Shown piece after piece: positions 63,325-64,000 of a DNA stretch of 64,000 nucleotides. The translations under genes were made by a program, and so were the position numbers. The stretch spans positions 186,001-250,000 of the forward strand of contig NZ_CP101156.1 in NCBI RefSeq assembly GCF_024298845.1, given 5' to 3'. The stretch's first letter is position 1. Each line of letters starts with the position of its first letter. The DNA comes from Natronosalvus amylolyticus. Its GTDB lineage: Archaea > Halobacteriota > Halobacteria > Halobacteriales > Natrialbaceae. Under the pieces are notes generated by a model, which saw only the letters and a program-made list of their open reading frames with translations, ran no database searches and was not told the origin of the DNA.

Positions 63325-63948
63325 TCAGGATAGACCTGCTGTTCTGATCGTCTGTTCGTTTTCGTCATCGTTGTCGATTTCGATGACACCGTCGAACAGC
63401 TGTTTCAGCGTGTTCATCGTCTGATCGTCGTGAGCCGTCGAATCGATCACGTACACGCCAAGAGCGTCAGCGCTCTGAATCCGTCCGGTAAAGACGTGTA
63501 AGAACCGGAACACGGTCTGTAGGTTCGAGTACATCAACAGGGTCGACACCGAATGCAGCAGAATCCGGTTTTGCTGGAGGTCTCGGACCTGATAAAAGTC
63601 CTGTAAGAACTCGGAAAGTTTGATCCCGATACCGGTCATGTCGACGGGTGAGGAGGCGTATTTAATTCGTGGATCGTCGTCGAGGGTTCCCATTCCGCGC
63701 TGCTTGGTCACACAATCGACGATGCCGATATCAGGTTTCGTTCGTGTCGTTCGATCTGTGATCCTCGTCAGTACTTTATCGGCACTGTCTTTCGTGGTGA
63801 CCACGATCGTGCCCTCCCCTTTGTTGACACCACTTGCGAGAATATCGAACGCGAGATCACGCTTTCCAGTCAGTGGTGGCCCGGCAATTAACACGTTCGT
63901 CCCTGGAGTGACTGACTCCTCCGGAAGGACATCTGCGAGATCATACAT
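63325..63948 (-). CDS. RecA-superfamily ATPase (KaiC/RadA-like signalling type)
   Basis: A 207-aa P-loop protein. The Walker A is IAGPPLTGKRDLA (about residues 21-33) and a Walker B-like strand is ILLHSVSTLLMY. The fold and length match haloarchaeal single-domain RecA-superfamily ATPases related to KaiC and ArlH, which are linked to signal transduction rather than recombination. No conserved partner lies in the window; the next gene toward the end is cut off. The start is the ATG at 63946-63948. Confidence 0.8.
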   Translation of the reverse strand: MYDLADVLPEESVTPGTNVLIAGPPLTGKRDLAFDILASGVNKGEGTIVVTTKDSADKVLTRITDRTTRTKPDIGIVDCVTKQRGMGTLDDDPRIKYASSPVDMTGIGIKLSEFLQDFYQVRDLQQNRILLHSVSTLLMYSNLQTVFRFLHVFTGRIQSADALGVYVIDSTAHDDQTMNTLKQLFDGVIEIDNDDENEQTIRTAGLS

Positions 63949-64000
63949 GTCAGCTGCTCACACCCACCTGCAGTCACGGGTATCGGACGGCTGCTGGTGA

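Noticed and set aside
63949-64000. Possible 3' end of another minus-strand gene (frame ending at 63958)
   Set aside because: Only 13 codons lie in the window (ending RDCRWV), too few to support a call.

Overview
The window is chromosomal DNA of a haloarchaeon. The coding sequence is GC-rich, the proteins are strongly acidic, and several genes have a TATA-like box about 20-35 nt ahead of the start codon with no Shine-Dalgarno, as expected for leaderless transcripts. Marker genes include a membrane LonB protease, a group II thermosome, archaeal AspRS and TyrRS, pantoate kinase with phosphopantothenate synthetase, a Cys-type Thi4, HalOD1, DUF5798 and DUF7344 proteins, halocyanin and Bat/HTH_10 regulators. 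I cannot name the species; a member of the Natrialbales is a guess.

Layout. 0-5 kb: Bat-type regulator, cytochrome P450, cupin, aspS, then a 3' segment of aspS duplicated and interrupted by a small palindromic element. 5-14.7 kb: pantoate kinase, a 13-repeat DUF1508 membrane protein, phosphopantothenate synthetase, a flippase, an FxLYD-like lipoprotein, thi4, an SDR epimerase and a DUF7344 regulator. 14.7-27.8 kb: AlaX, an HD hydrolase, PAP2 phosphatase, a LysE exporter, a 1452-aa HEAT/PQQ protein, topA and a membrane-anchored winged-helix regulator. 28-41 kb: two convergent orphan peptide permeases, a decayed IS200/IS605 element, tyrS, a split YeeE/YedE pair, an aspartoacylase-family protein, an MGMT-fold protein lacking the catalytic Cys, a CPBP protease, lonB, nadM and a SAM hydroxide adenosyltransferase. 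41-52 kb: HalOD1 protein, thermosome, amidohydrolase, M42 peptidase, halocyanin, an SRPBCC protein, an FAD-only oxidoreductase, coaBC, hpt and small membrane proteins. 52-59 kb: a complete dppABCDF-type peptide ABC operon. 59-64 kb: initiator tRNA-Met with copies of its 3' end beside AT-rich DNA, then small haloarchaeal genes, a cysteine synthase, a CoA-binding protein and a RecA-like ATPase.

Links between genes. Three CoA-biosynthesis steps lie here in separate loci (pantoate kinase, phosphopantothenate synthetase, CoaBC). The orphan permeases at 28-30 kb are relatives of the permeases in the 52-59 kb operon and lack ATPases of their own. The CPBP protease and LonB are adjacent on the same strand and could both act in membrane protein turnover.

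Most unusual observations: the solute-binding protein of the dpp operon appears circularly permuted (its usual C-terminal lobe comes first); an MGMT-like protein has Asp in place of the active Cys; two families of short, terminally inverted repeats (about 105 bp and about 75-85 bp) recur, one with an apparent empty site next to it; and the tRNA-iMet locus looks like an old integration site. No CRISPR array, rRNA operon or replication origin was recognised.
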